Assembly (NCBI RefSeq): GCF_027594545.1
Contig: NZ_CP115160.1
Span: forward strand, 3,233,001-3,297,000
DNA from: Algoriphagus sp. TR-M9
GTDB taxonomy: Bacteria > Bacteroidota > Bacteroidia > Cytophagales > Cyclobacteriaceae
Reading direction: 5' to 3'
DNA: 64,000 bases
Positions 27,779 through 37,500 of the stretch are shown piece after piece. How positions within the stretch are numbered: the stretch's first letter is position 1; each line of letters starts with the position of its first letter. Under the pieces are notes generated by a model that made no database searches, was not told where the DNA came from, and worked only from the letters and a program-made list of their open reading frames with translations. The translations under genes were made by a program, and so were the position numbers.

Positions 27779-28837
27779 TTAAATTTTAAATTCCTTCACT
27801 TTAGCTCCTTTTAGTACTTCTAGCTTAATTTCATAGGTCGTACTTTCTCCAGGTTTCAGCATAATCAAAGTACCATCTTTCCTTGCAGCTGCTTGGCCGA
27901 TTGGAGGATTAGTAGCGGGTTCAAGAGCGGTCACATATTCATTTTTCCCCCAATGCTGCCAGTTGATCAGCCAGGGCAGTTGCTTTTTGGAAAATGAAAT
28001 ACTAAGCCCTAACTCCAACCCATCATTCATAAAACCACAAGTGACCTGGTCATTTTCATCGGTTCCTGGATCAATAAAAGCTACATCCTCACCGAAAGCT
28101 GCATGCTCATCAAGGGGAGCCGAACATTTTGTGAAGTTGTGTTCCTTATTAAAGTCAGAAAGCAAATGATCTGAATCTCTTTTTTGCACTTCTCCTCGCC
28201 ACACTATTCTGGTGTCCTGGTTGATCAGTGGCCAACCGCAATTGATATGATAAAGTACCATATGAGGCGCAGGGGAATTTCCGCGATTGACAACCTCGTC
28301 TTTGATGTTGATTTCAGCAGATCCGATGGTGCCAGAAATAGTTCTCTTTAGCTCCAAACTTGGTCCGAAAGTCGTCGTCTCACGAATGACACCCACGATT
28401 TCAAAACTCAGATCTCCGGAATAAATATCAGGTTGTTTGATGGAAAGCAATTCTGCAGGAGTATTGCTGTAATTCCCATGCAAACCTCGACTTCCAGTTT
28501 CATCCTCATTGGGAGGCCCCATAGAAGAAATACCACAGGTAGTCAAAAGACCTCCACCGAAGGTGCGCAACCAATCTATTCCTTGGTTGGAAAAAGGTTG
28601 GGAGGCAATATGCCCAGCGTTGCTTATCCAGGACAAACTATGCTCATTGTGAAATGCATCCAGAATATCCATCCCTCTGTCTAATACAACTTTATATCGA
28701 AGACCCGCTCCGGTGTTAATCCAAGCGATGCGAGTGCCACGACCTGCGCCGTTGTCAAGGATGGAAGTTTCTATTCCCCCGAGTTGGCGGAAATTGGATA
28801 ATTTATGTTTCCAATTGGATGGATCGGATAGGTTCAT
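27779..28837 (-). CDS. DUF4432 aldose-epimerase-like protein
   Basis: 352 residues, cytoplasmic. The N-terminal RQLGGIETSILDNGAGRGTR and KVVLDRGMDILDA match the DUF4432 family, a branch of the galactose-mutarotase-like beta-sandwich. Candidate active-site residues include the His of MVLYHINCGWPL and the Glu of EYVTALEPATNPP. DUF4432 proteins accompany oxidative sugar-catabolic genes in many bacteria; mutarotase or epimerase activity is inferred. It is the first gene after a minus-strand terminator and palindromic repeat, so it may start a separate transcript with the cupin, TIM-barrel and oxidoreductase genes. Confidence 0.82.
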   Translation of the reverse strand: MNLSDPSNWKHKLSNFRQLGGIETSILDNGAGRGTRIAWINTGAGLRYKVVLDRGMDILDAFHNEHSLSWISNAGHIASQPFSNQGIDWLRTFGGGLLTTCGISSMGPPNEDETGSRGLHGNYSNTPAELLSIKQPDIYSGDLSFEIVGVIRETTTFGPSLELKRTISGTIGSAEINIKDEVVNRGNSPAPHMVLYHINCGWPLINQDTRIVWRGEVQKRDSDHLLSDFNKEHNFTKCSAPLDEHAAFGEDVAFIDPGTDENDQVTCGFMNDGLELGLSISFSKKQLPWLINWQHWGKNEYVTALEPATNPPIGQAAARKDGTLIMLKPGESTTYEIKLEVLKGAKVKEFKI

Positions 28838-29001
28838 TCTTGGGTTGTAAGACTAGATTGTAATCTAAAAAAAAGGCCTTCAGACACTGTCCTGCCCTAT
28901 ATGGGTAGGATCTAAAAGCTGGTGAATAAGTTATGGAACTTATAGGTGAGAAAGATGCCATTAATAAAAAAATGAGAAGAGATTTTTGGAGGGCAAGGCT
29001 A

Positions 29002-29085
29002 CGTCATTGCGAGGAGTGAGGAACGAACAACGAAGCAATCTGTTTTGTATGACGGATTGCTTCGTCGTGCCTCCTCGCAATGACG
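29002..29085. repeat. Palindromic intergenic repeat, copy 2
   Basis: 84 bp. CGTCATTGCGAGGAG pairs perfectly with CTCCTCGCAATGACG, and inner CGAAGCAATC pairs with GATTGCTTCG. It is better preserved than copy 1 (25196-25272) and shares the outer dodecamer and inner block with it. Such palindromes resemble REP/BIME-like elements that occur in many copies in related genomes. Confidence 0.88.
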
Positions 29086-29108
29086 AGACAAAAGATGTGG
29101 AGTTATAC

Positions 29109-29141
29109 AAAAAAATAGCCCAAATCTTTCGACAAGGGCCA
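29109..29141 (-). terminator. Probable terminator after the DUF1080 gene
   Basis: On the minus strand TGGCCC...GGGCTA (GCCC/GGGC core) is followed by T7 (plus-strand A-run 29109-29115), about 22 bases after the DUF1080 stop. It would end the SusC-SusD-cytochrome-DUF1080 transcript before the DUF4432 gene. Confidence 0.5.
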
Positions 29142-29162
29142 TTTAAGAAAATTACATTCTAC

Positions 29163-29966
29163 CTACTGCTTCAACATCACATTTTTATACTGCACTTTCA
29201 TCGGAGGACCTACGTGTACTTGCACCCCCAGGTAGCCTGCATCCATTCTGTTTTTAGGATCTTCATCGTGAACTTCTGACATCAGTTGTCCATTCACATA
29301 ATGCTTGAGTACATTCCCTTTGGCTACGATATGGATACTGTTCCATGCTCCTGGTTTGATCAGGGCACCAAGTTCAGCACGGTCACCGATTTCCTTTTCT
29401 ACATTCAGACCTTTCCAGGCATTTCGCTCAACAAATTCTCGTACCCCCACCCCATCTGGCTGAGGCGTGATTTTGGTTTCCTGACCCCTATAGGCCAAGG
29501 TAGCCCGCTTGCGCTCTTCGTAGTTTTGTCCTGTATAATTATTCTTCCCGTCAATATCAGCTTGGTAGCCTTTAAGTGCATGTGGTACGTCCTCTACCAG
29601 TTCACTTCGATAATTAATCCCTGAGTTTCCACTTTCTGAGATCTTAAACTCAGCTTTCAGCTCAAAGTCCCCTGGCTGTCCCCCTTGCCAAATCAGGAAA
29701 GTATTGGCTTTCAGCAAGGTCTCAGGTGTGATTTCACCTGTGATTGCTCCGTCTTTCACAGACCAATAGACAGGATCTCCTTCCCAGCCATTTAAGGTTT
29801 TCCCATCAAAAATAGCTTTAAAACCAGCTTGATTTCCCTGGAAAGGTTCTAATTCAGGCAAAGAACCATCTGCTCGCTGCTGACTATTGACTAAGCCAAC
29901 CATCAGCATAGCAGCTATACCCAACACTTCTATTTTGAACAGTTTAGATTTCAATAGCTTTCTCAT
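29163..29966 (-). CDS. DUF1080-family protein (3-keto-disaccharide hydrolase family), exported
   Basis: 267 residues. An N-terminal signal peptide (about 1-28, hydrophobic core EVLGIAAMLMVGLV) is followed by the DUF1080 jelly-roll: FDGKTLNGWEG (about 50), WSVKDGAITGE, DFELKAEFKISESGNSGINYRS, and ending LGVQVHVGPPMKVQYKNV. DUF1080 proteins hydrolyse or eliminate 3-keto-glycosides after a dehydrogenase has oxidised C3; the periplasmic location fits that. The ATG overlaps the stop of the upstream heme-c dehydrogenase gene by 4 bases (ATGA), so the oxidising and hydrolysing enzymes are translationally coupled, which is the strongest clue to the pathway. Confidence 0.88.
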   Translation of the reverse strand: MRKLLKSKLFKIEVLGIAAMLMVGLVNSQQRADGSLPELEPFQGNQAGFKAIFDGKTLNGWEGDPVYWSVKDGAITGEITPETLLKANTFLIWQGGQPGDFELKAEFKISESGNSGINYRSELVEDVPHALKGYQADIDGKNNYTGQNYEERKRATLAYRGQETKITPQPDGVGVREFVERNAWKGLNVEKEIGDRAELGALIKPGAWNSIHIVAKGNVLKHYVNGQLMSEVHDEDPKNRMDAGYLGVQVHVGPPMKVQYKNVMLKQ

Positions 29967-32656
29967 TCCTCTGCTTGGTTTGTAGTTTGATACACCTCAT
30001 GGTTCGGGTTTCCACCAGACACCAGATAGGCCATCAGGTCTTTCAATTCCTCCTCATTGAGTCTGTTGATCAGTCCAGGCATCATTACGGATACCTTGGA
30101 ATCTTTCACCAGTACTACATTGTCCTTATCTACTTTGCGAAGCACATCCGGAGAGAATGGATTTTGGGATACCGAATAGCTATTCTCATCCTCATCTATG
30201 ATTCTTCCCATCACGGAGCTTCCATCCTTCAGTTCAATCACACTAGCCACATACTGCTCAGAGATCACATCACTAGGATTGATAGTGGCCTCCAGGATAT
30301 CCTTTGGAGAAAATCTAGTACCTAGCTGAGTGAGGTCGGGCCCGATTATTCCTCCTTCACCTTGGATAGTGTGACAAGACTGGCATTGAACTGCGGCAAA
30401 CATCGCTTTGCCTTTAGCCAAGTCCCTTCCGCTTAAATCTGTCATTAGAGGTTCTGCCTCTTCCATTGTCCACCTTCGCCCAGGACCTTCTGGCTGCACA
30501 TCTGTATTTACCAGGTCATTTCCATTTCCAGTCAACATGGCCGCTCCAGAGAGTTCGTTGTATTTTTCAAAATCGCTTTCTGCAACATGCTCAAGTGCCA
30601 TTTTTCTGGCTCTATCGATAAAGCCTACATAGCTCCGACCGCCTTTGTATTTGAATGCATTTTGAATCCAGGTGAAGTATTCCTCATGCATTTCAGGTGT
30701 CCACCCGGATTCTGCTCCACCTAGCACTGTAGCCAGATAGGTTTGCTGAGCAGGTGGCACATTGGCCAGCATATTGGCAATGTCCAAGCCGTACTGCGGA
30801 TTTCTCATGATCAAATCAGAAGAAGCAGAGAAGGTTTTTTGGTAGTTTGGATCATCTTTGGAAGATTTCAGCAAAGCCAAAGTTTTCTCAACGGCATTCG
30901 GAGCCTCCAGATGCACAAGCAATACTGCCAATGCACGATCTAGGTTATTGTTGTTTGCCGGATAGTTTTCATCCAAATAGGCTACCAGATCATTCTTAAG
31001 TGCACCACTTGGTTCGCCTTGTCTGGCAATGATTAATTCAAATGCCCGTAAAAGGTTTTGCTTCCCGGTCTCATCCAATCCACTGTAATCTATTTCCATT
31101 AAAGCCTGAAGCATAGCCGATCCCTGCCCATTTCCTGCATGTCTTGCCAGTGCTATCATAGCCTGAGTCTTCTTTACAGGATCTGCTTCCGTCAAAGCTT
31201 TGGATTGCCAAGAATCAATGGGCTGATGCTCTACAGCAATCCTAGCTGCATACTGAACAAAGTGATCGGTATGACTTAGGTTTTCCCAAGCTAGATCAAG
31301 TCCTTCAGCTGGTGCATCCTCAGTATGTAAAGCCTCCAGGTCTCTTCTAAGTTTGGCTTCGGCTGGCAAATCAGCGAGCTGAAGCGCGTTCTTATCCGAA
31401 AGGTCCACTTCTCCCTCATAATAGACACGGTAAACATCAGATTCCAACCTTCTACCGCCAGTCATGAAATACATGGCTCCATCTGGGCCTATCACTCCAT
31501 CCGTCAAGGGTAGCGGTGAGCCGGAAATAAACTCTTCCGCTTTAGCATCATAAGTAGCTCCATTTGGGGTCAAAGTCATGGAATAGATGATCCCGAAGCT
31601 CCAGTCAAAAGCATACAGGGATTTCCTGTATTTCTCGGGGAAGTTAGCCCCGGTCCCAAACATGACATTAGTAGGAGAGCCCTGCCCGATATTCAAAATA
31701 GCAGGAAGGTTATCGGGGTAGTTAGGTGACCATTTATGGTTTCCTGTTCTCCAGCCATATTCACTACCCGAAGTCACATGACAGATTCTAGTTGGACGGT
31801 ACCAAGGCATTCCAAAGTCCCACTCCATATCAGAATCGTAGGTAAACAAATCACCAACTTCATTGAAGGCAATATCAAAAGGATTTCTATAGCCAGCCGA
31901 GATCAGTTCCCATTCTGTGCCTTCAGGGTCTATTTTAGCTACCCATCCTCCTGGCGCCATTCTGCTATTGGCATGACCTCTAGGATCTTTGATTTCCGGG
32001 AAAAGATTGTCTTCATCCCAAACTTTGGGAAGTCTGTAAGCATCCATTTCCGGCACATCGGTATGATTTCCAGCTACGATGTAGAGTGACTGTCCATCAG
32101 GAGAGAGCTTGATGCTATGCGGCCCGTGCTCGCCAGGCTGACCTGTAAAACCCTTAATTTTAGTGACTGACTCATATTGGTCATCTCCATCATTGTCTTG
32201 AATTCTGTAGAGGCCGGTGCTTTCAGCGAAAGTCTCATTGCCATGGTGATTCACCATGACATAGATACTGTTGAATGCATACAGCAGCCCCTGCGCATAC
32301 CCCATGCCTACCTGAGGTTCGGCCACATCCCCAATAATCAATCGCTCCACTTTGGGGGTCAGGGACTCAGAACCTACAGGAGGTACTTCCAGTCTGTATA
32401 AAAATCCATACTGATCTGCGGTGATCAGCCTATCCTTATCGTCAAAGGTCATGGCTACCCAGGAACCATCCTCATGTTCTCCCGGGCTGTAAATGTGCTC
32501 GGCCACAAAGCCATCTGGTAATTTGAGTTTATCCAGCTTGGGGTTTCCGGTTAACTCTCTTTTGTATTCACTTTTCTCCTCTGTGGAGCAGGCCAAAGTC
32601 AGGATCAGCGCTGCCAAGCAGAGGGATAAGTTACGTAATGAATGTATTAGGCGCAT
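29963..32656 (-). CDS. PVC-type heme-c membrane-bound dehydrogenase lipoprotein
   Basis: 897 residues from ATG 32656; the longer frame to 32716 places 20 residues before the signal and is rejected. The lipoprotein signal ends LTLAC. Residues about 30-430 form a sorbosone/glucose-dehydrogenase-like beta-propeller (PDGFVAEHIYSPGEH; YRNPFDIAFNEVGDLFTYDSD), 430-720 look HEAT-like and helical, and the C-terminal cytochrome domain has CQSCH at about 757-761 with TIQGEGGIIGPDLTQLGTRF after it, the planctomycete-type heme-binding pattern. These proteins are thought to oxidise sugars or alcohols and pass electrons through heme c. It lies between SusD and DUF1080 and overlaps DUF1080 by 4 bases. Confidence 0.88.
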   Translation of the reverse strand: MRLIHSLRNLSLCLAALILTLACSTEEKSEYKRELTGNPKLDKLKLPDGFVAEHIYSPGEHEDGSWVAMTFDDKDRLITADQYGFLYRLEVPPVGSESLTPKVERLIIGDVAEPQVGMGYAQGLLYAFNSIYVMVNHHGNETFAESTGLYRIQDNDGDDQYESVTKIKGFTGQPGEHGPHSIKLSPDGQSLYIVAGNHTDVPEMDAYRLPKVWDEDNLFPEIKDPRGHANSRMAPGGWVAKIDPEGTEWELISAGYRNPFDIAFNEVGDLFTYDSDMEWDFGMPWYRPTRICHVTSGSEYGWRTGNHKWSPNYPDNLPAILNIGQGSPTNVMFGTGANFPEKYRKSLYAFDWSFGIIYSMTLTPNGATYDAKAEEFISGSPLPLTDGVIGPDGAMYFMTGGRRLESDVYRVYYEGEVDLSDKNALQLADLPAEAKLRRDLEALHTEDAPAEGLDLAWENLSHTDHFVQYAARIAVEHQPIDSWQSKALTEADPVKKTQAMIALARHAGNGQGSAMLQALMEIDYSGLDETGKQNLLRAFELIIARQGEPSGALKNDLVAYLDENYPANNNNLDRALAVLLVHLEAPNAVEKTLALLKSSKDDPNYQKTFSASSDLIMRNPQYGLDIANMLANVPPAQQTYLATVLGGAESGWTPEMHEEYFTWIQNAFKYKGGRSYVGFIDRARKMALEHVAESDFEKYNELSGAAMLTGNGNDLVNTDVQPEGPGRRWTMEEAEPLMTDLSGRDLAKGKAMFAAVQCQSCHTIQGEGGIIGPDLTQLGTRFSPKDILEATINPSDVISEQYVASVIELKDGSSVMGRIIDEDENSYSVSQNPFSPDVLRKVDKDNVVLVKDSKVSVMMPGLINRLNEEELKDLMAYLVSGGNPNHEVYQTTNQAEE

Positions 32657-32793
32657 AGGGGTATTGTTAGTAAATAGATTGCAATTTTTAGAATGATAAG
32701 TTGCGGAATAATTCAACTATAATAAAACCGTTCATGAAATATTGTGAGTGCAAATGCAGGTTTTACAATTTCATGGCATTGACAAATAGCAAT

Positions 32794-32832
32794 CCCCAAC
32801 ACCTCATGATATTTCCAAAATCGGTGTTGGGG
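32794..32832 (-). terminator. Intergenic hairpin after susD, weak terminator or processing site
   Basis: A perfect 10-bp stem (CCCCAACACC 32794-32803, GGTGTTGGGG 32823-32832) with a 19-base loop, 15 bases after the SusD stop. There is no good U-run on the minus strand, so partial termination or RNA stabilisation of the susCD part is more likely than full termination. Confidence 0.5.
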
Positions 32833-32846
32833 TTTTGCATTTGCGG

Positions 32847-34355
32847 CTAGAAGTATGGACTCAGGTCAGACTCGGCCGCCGGAAGTCCATAGAACTTGTC
32901 CAGGTTGGTAAATACATTTGGTCTAGGAACGGCACCTTCCAATGGTGGGTAGTAGTAATCCAAGGGATTGGCGACAATCCTTTCACCATAAGGAATGATA
33001 ATTTCTTCGATCAAGTCCTTTCTCTGAATATCAAACCAGCGCTTATTTTCAAAAGCCAGCTCCACTCTTCTTTCTCTAAATATCGCATCAGCCAGTTCAT
33101 CTCCACTACTGGTGACAGGTCCTAGGCCTGCTCGTTCTCTTACTTGATTGATGTAGTTTCTGGCTTCACCATCTTTGCCCTGCTCATTCAGAATCTCCGC
33201 CATGAATAGAAGTACTTCTGAGTACCTATAAATCGGAAAATTAGTCCCAGTGTTATTGTGCTGAGAGTGCTTTTTCGCATATTTCTTTATGTAAGGATAA
33301 GTTTTGTCATCACGAAAACTATTAGACAAAAAGACATACCCGATGGACGCTTCTTCCCGTTCATCTCCTTCTTCATAAGCAGCAATTATATCCGGTGTAG
33401 GGATGTTATTCCCTTCCCCATCTATAGGTTGTGGGTTAATCGTACCAGTAATTTCCACCAGCTCCTCAGCAAGCAAGGGCCTAGGCAGCATGAGGTAAAT
33501 AAAATTACCGTTCAAGCCTGCTGCACCTTCCAGAAACTGCACTTCAAAGACTGATTCCGCATTGTTTTTATTGGAGGCATTTTCAGAGAAAGCCATATCG
33601 TAAGTAGGCATCAGCATGTACTCCCCGCTAGTTACCACAGGAGTCAAAATAGCCTCTGCATCCGACCATTGCTTTCTATTGATATATACATTGGCCAGTA
33701 AGGTTCGCGCTGCACCGGAAGTAACTCGTCCTGGCTCCTGCTGGGATTTTGGAGGCAAAATGGGCACCGCAGCCACTAGGTCATTGATGATAGAAGTGTA
33801 GATTTCGTCCTCAGAACTGAGTGGTAGCGCTGATGCTTCTCTTGTAGCCACAGGAGTTAGATGCAAAGGCACGCTTCCAAAGTACCTCACCAATTCGAAA
33901 TAAGCATAAGCTCTTAGAAACAAAGCCTGTCCTTTGACATTGTCTCTTACCTCTTGACTGATCTCTGCTTCATCTATCAGTGCTAATACTTGATTGGCTC
34001 TGGCTATGATCTGATAGTCCAGGCGGTATTGCTGTAGTACATTATTATTGGCAGTGACGCCATTTGCGGTAGGAACAGCAAAATCTGCCAAATCCTCCTG
34101 TGGATCCACTGCTCCAAAAAGCACATTTCTACCATAGTAAGTGTTGTCTGAATGCATTTCTGACAATCTCCAGGCAAAAGTATTTACAATACTACGAAGC
34201 GGGACATAGGCCGCATTGACCGCCTGCTCAAAGTCCGTTTCTGTTTTGAAGAAGGTTGCTGAACTTAATTGAGTCTCTGGAACTACCGTGAGGAAGTCCT
34301 CGCAGCTAGATAATCCCAGGGTTGCTGTTAATAATAAAACTATATATTTTTTCAT
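32847..34355 (-). CDS. SusD/RagB-family glycan-binding outer-membrane lipoprotein
   Basis: 502 residues. The lipoprotein signal ends GLSSC (Cys 18) and is followed by EDFLTVVPETQLS, the usual SusD start. TPR-like helices occupy the N-terminal half (ALFLRAYAYFELVRYFG), and the C-terminal SusD domain holds YRYSEVLLFMAEILNEQG and RRVELAFENKRWFDIQR. SusD caps the SusC barrel on the cell surface and captures the glycan or oligosaccharide. It lies 46 bases after the SusC gene. The loops that set specificity give no recognisable ligand. Confidence 0.95.
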   Translation of the reverse strand: MKKYIVLLLTATLGLSSCEDFLTVVPETQLSSATFFKTETDFEQAVNAAYVPLRSIVNTFAWRLSEMHSDNTYYGRNVLFGAVDPQEDLADFAVPTANGVTANNNVLQQYRLDYQIIARANQVLALIDEAEISQEVRDNVKGQALFLRAYAYFELVRYFGSVPLHLTPVATREASALPLSSEDEIYTSIINDLVAAVPILPPKSQQEPGRVTSGAARTLLANVYINRKQWSDAEAILTPVVTSGEYMLMPTYDMAFSENASNKNNAESVFEVQFLEGAAGLNGNFIYLMLPRPLLAEELVEITGTINPQPIDGEGNNIPTPDIIAAYEEGDEREEASIGYVFLSNSFRDDKTYPYIKKYAKKHSQHNNTGTNFPIYRYSEVLLFMAEILNEQGKDGEARNYINQVRERAGLGPVTSSGDELADAIFRERRVELAFENKRWFDIQRKDLIEEIIIPYGERIVANPLDYYYPPLEGAVPRPNVFTNLDKFYGLPAAESDLSPYF

Positions 34356-34401
34356 TGTTTTAGACAGTTTGATGTGAATAGATAAACCTTTTCATACTGA
34401 A

Positions 34402-37400
34402 TCAAAAGTTGACATTGACTCCGAAAGTAATCGTACGTGGTACTGGATAGGCTGCGAGATCCACTCCGGGACTCAGGTTTCCACCATCTCCGTTACCATC
34501 ATTCTGCATACTTACTTCGGGATTAGATCCTCCCCAGTACTTTGTGAAAATCCACATGTTTTGACCTGAAGCATATAGTCTCAAAGACTTGATAGTTTTA
34601 GGAAGCTTAGTGAAAGTATATCCAATTGTGATATTCCTTACTGTCAAGAAAGAAGCGTCCCAAACGAAATTGCTATTATTCCAATCACGCTCTACCCCGG
34701 TCACATTTCCTCCCCCTGTAGAAGTACCAAAAATCCCATCACCCGGATCTTCCGGAGACTTGAATCGTCGGGAGACCTTCTCTACCATATTAAATACTCC
34801 ATCCAGATTTGCTGTGGAGTACAGGTGTCGCATGTATAGTTGGTTCCCTTGTGAACCATTCAATACTATGCTGGCATCAAAGCCTCTATAATTGAAATTG
34901 TTAATCAATCCCCAGGTAAAATCCGGAAACGGATTACCGATGATAGTCCGATCATCATTATCTCCTCCGTAAGTGATTACCCCATCACCGTTAATATCTT
35001 CTACCTTAATGCTACCTACAGTGGATCTTCCCGGTATAATCGGCGAGCTTGCCAGATCCTCCTCATTCATGTAGTTTCCGATTTTCTTCAGTCCATAAAA
35101 CTGCCCAAAAGGCTGCCCTACCTGAGTGATATGATAGCTACCGTAAACTCTATCAATTCCATCGGCCAATTCCAGCACCTCATTTCTATTGACTGATAAG
35201 TTTGCATTGGTAGTCCACCTGAAAGAACCTGTAGTATTCACGGTGTTCACTGAGAATTCATGTCCCCAGAACTTGATTTCACCGATATTATCATTGTAGT
35301 TCGTAAATCCAGATTCCTGAGGGATTTGTACTGCGTAAAGTAAGTTGGTGGTATTTTTGGTGTAATAATCATAAGTGAATAACACTCTGTCATCCCATAA
35401 TCCCAATTCCAGTCCGAGATCTAGCTGTGCGGTAGTTTCCCATCCCAAATTGGTATTGTTTAAGGAAGTCACTGCTGCCCCTGGAGCCACATTGTCTCCA
35501 AACACTGCATTGATTGTATTATTGACCAAAGCATAAGAGGTATAGTTACCAATGTTATTGTTACCCGTCACACCAAAGCTACCCCTCAGCTTAGCAAAAG
35601 AGATGGTTGAGCTGGTATTCAAAAAACCTTCGTCAGACATCACCCATCCCGCAGATGCGGATGGAAAGACCCCCCATCGGTTGTCTTCACCAAACCTAGA
35701 TGAACCATCGCCTCTCACAGAAGCGGTCAGGAGATATTTTCCTTTGTAGTTATAAGTTAATCTGGAAAAAAGAGAAGTCAATGACCATTCGCCTACGCCC
35801 GAATTAGTACCTCCGCGATTGATATTAATAGCGCCTTGAATGGTAGGAATACGGTCATCCGCGTAAGTATCAGCCTGGATTCTGGTACTTTCGGCTCTGA
35901 ATTTCTGATTAGAAAAACCGCCTAAAATCTCAAAATTATGATCACCAATACTGGTTGCATAAGTTGCGATATTTTCATTTAGCCAGGACAAACTTGAGTA
36001 ATGATCCCGAATGGAAACTGCAACTGTAGGTAAGGTCACATTTATATTGGCTGTAGCCGTAGAAGGATTAAACCAAAAGTATTTGGAATTATTGACCTCT
36101 GCATTGAAGGTAGATTTGAGTGATAACCCTTGGATGGGCTTCCATTCCACATAAGCATTAGAAAGCACATTCATTTCTTTGGTTTGATTAGTGATTTCTT
36201 CAGCGGCCCTCACCCAGTTTGGATAAGCATAGATATTACCTGTACTTGCAGGAAGTTGGTTAAAAGAAGTCAACTCCCCATTCTCATCATAAATAGGCAT
36301 TATTGGCCAGGTATGTAGCGCATTGAAAAGAATACCCGTACCCCTGGTTCCGTCCGTACGCGGTGTATTATCTACCACATAATTAGGAGCTACATTTACC
36401 CCAATATTTACCTTATCAGAAAGCTGATAGTCGGTATTCATCCTCAAGGAATATCGGGTATAATCTGACCCCACTACCACTCCTTCTTGATCGAAAACAC
36501 CTGCAATTATAGCAGTATTGACCTTCTCCTTATTGGATGTCACCGTAAGGTTGTAAGAAGAAATGGGGGCATTTCGAAGCATGGCGTCATACCAGTCATT
36601 GGTCTGCCCTTTATATTGGGAAGGATTCTGAAAAATGCTCGGGACTTCCTGTCCTGCTGCCTCATAATATTCCTTCTTAAAGGTTGCAAACTCCACCGCA
36701 TCCATCATTTCCAGTCTCCCGTTCTCAGGAACAGTTTGAAAACCGGTATATACGTTGAGATTGACATTGGTCTGCCCCACCTTCCCTTTCTTGGTAGTGA
36801 TCAATACCACACCATTGGCAGCACGTGAACCATAAAGCGAAGTGGAGGCAGCATCCTTCAATACCGAAATTTCCTGAATCTCGTCTGGATTGATCTGATT
36901 AATGTCACCCGTGATTGGAAAACCATCAACCACATAAAGCGGCTGACTACCTCCAGACACAGAAAGCTGCCCTCTTATCCGCACATTCATACCCTGACCT
37001 GGCTTACCGGTAGTTTGATTGATCTGTACGCCTGCCATTCGCCCCTGTAATTTTTGAGCAACTGACGAAACAGGCATATCTTTTAGCTCTGCTTCATCTA
37101 CTGATTGTACGGCTCCAGTTACTTCCCGCTTTACTTGGCTACCATATCCTACCACTACTACTTCGGATAGGTCTGAAGTTTCATATCCTAGAGTGACCAA
37201 AATATCCGTAGCGTCAGCAGAAACTACAACTTCCTGAGTTGTAAATCCTATAAAACTAACCACTAAGGTTTCTCCTACTGAAGCCTGGATAGCAAACTTA
37301 CCGTCAATATCGGTGACGGTTCCCTTTTGGGTTCCTTTAACAGAAACCAATGCGCCCGGAACAGGTTCTTCGTCGCCTTCTGAGACTACGGTTCCAGTCA

Positions 37401-37500
37401 TACTTACTGTCTGCGAATAAGCACTCACAGACACCATAAACATCACTAATAAGAAGCCTTTTCTACAGGCTCTTATCAATTTTTCATAATAGTTTAGCAT
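34402..37500 (-). CDS. SusC/RagA-family TonB-linked outer-membrane transporter
   Basis: 1032 residues. The signal peptide region (about 10-29, MFMVSVSAYSQ) is followed by a CarboxypepD_reg-like domain (about 33-110; VPGALVSVKGTQKGTVTDID), a TonB box/plug (about 112-235; VVVGYGSQVKREVTGAV, LYVVDGFPI, DAASTSLYGSRAANGVVLITTK) and the barrel to an aromatic end (VNVNF). There is no N-terminal secretin/STN domain, so direct control through an anti-sigma/ECF pair is unlikely. It imports the captured glycan or glycoside. It is the first gene of the minus-strand locus, divergent from the SGNH-cytochrome gene across 324 AT-rich bases. Confidence 0.95.
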   Translation of the reverse strand: MLNYYEKLIRACRKGFLLVMFMVSVSAYSQTVSMTGTVVSEGDEEPVPGALVSVKGTQKGTVTDIDGKFAIQASVGETLVVSFIGFTTQEVVVSADATDILVTLGYETSDLSEVVVVGYGSQVKREVTGAVQSVDEAELKDMPVSSVAQKLQGRMAGVQINQTTGKPGQGMNVRIRGQLSVSGGSQPLYVVDGFPITGDINQINPDEIQEISVLKDAASTSLYGSRAANGVVLITTKKGKVGQTNVNLNVYTGFQTVPENGRLEMMDAVEFATFKKEYYEAAGQEVPSIFQNPSQYKGQTNDWYDAMLRNAPISSYNLTVTSNKEKVNTAIIAGVFDQEGVVVGSDYTRYSLRMNTDYQLSDKVNIGVNVAPNYVVDNTPRTDGTRGTGILFNALHTWPIMPIYDENGELTSFNQLPASTGNIYAYPNWVRAAEEITNQTKEMNVLSNAYVEWKPIQGLSLKSTFNAEVNNSKYFWFNPSTATANINVTLPTVAVSIRDHYSSLSWLNENIATYATSIGDHNFEILGGFSNQKFRAESTRIQADTYADDRIPTIQGAININRGGTNSGVGEWSLTSLFSRLTYNYKGKYLLTASVRGDGSSRFGEDNRWGVFPSASAGWVMSDEGFLNTSSTISFAKLRGSFGVTGNNNIGNYTSYALVNNTINAVFGDNVAPGAAVTSLNNTNLGWETTAQLDLGLELGLWDDRVLFTYDYYTKNTTNLLYAVQIPQESGFTNYNDNIGEIKFWGHEFSVNTVNTTGSFRWTTNANLSVNRNEVLELADGIDRVYGSYHITQVGQPFGQFYGLKKIGNYMNEEDLASSPIIPGRSTVGSIKVEDINGDGVITYGGDNDDRTIIGNPFPDFTWGLINNFNYRGFDASIVLNGSQGNQLYMRHLYSTANLDGVFNMVEKVSRRFKSPEDPGDGIFGTSTGGGNVTGVERDWNNSNFVWDASFLTVRNITIGYTFTKLPKTIKSLRLYASGQNMWIFTKYWGGSNPEVSMQNDGNGDGGNLSPGVDLAAYPVPRTITFGVNVNF

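Larger units (their letters stand above)
28838..29162. other. Intergenic region with palindromic repeat and terminator
   Basis: 325 bases with no gene. From right to left on the minus strand it holds the terminator of the DUF1080 gene (29109-29141), palindromic repeat copy 2 (29002-29085) and about 160 AT-rich bases upstream of the DUF4432 start that could carry a promoter. No clear -33/-7 pair was found. Confidence 0.7.
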
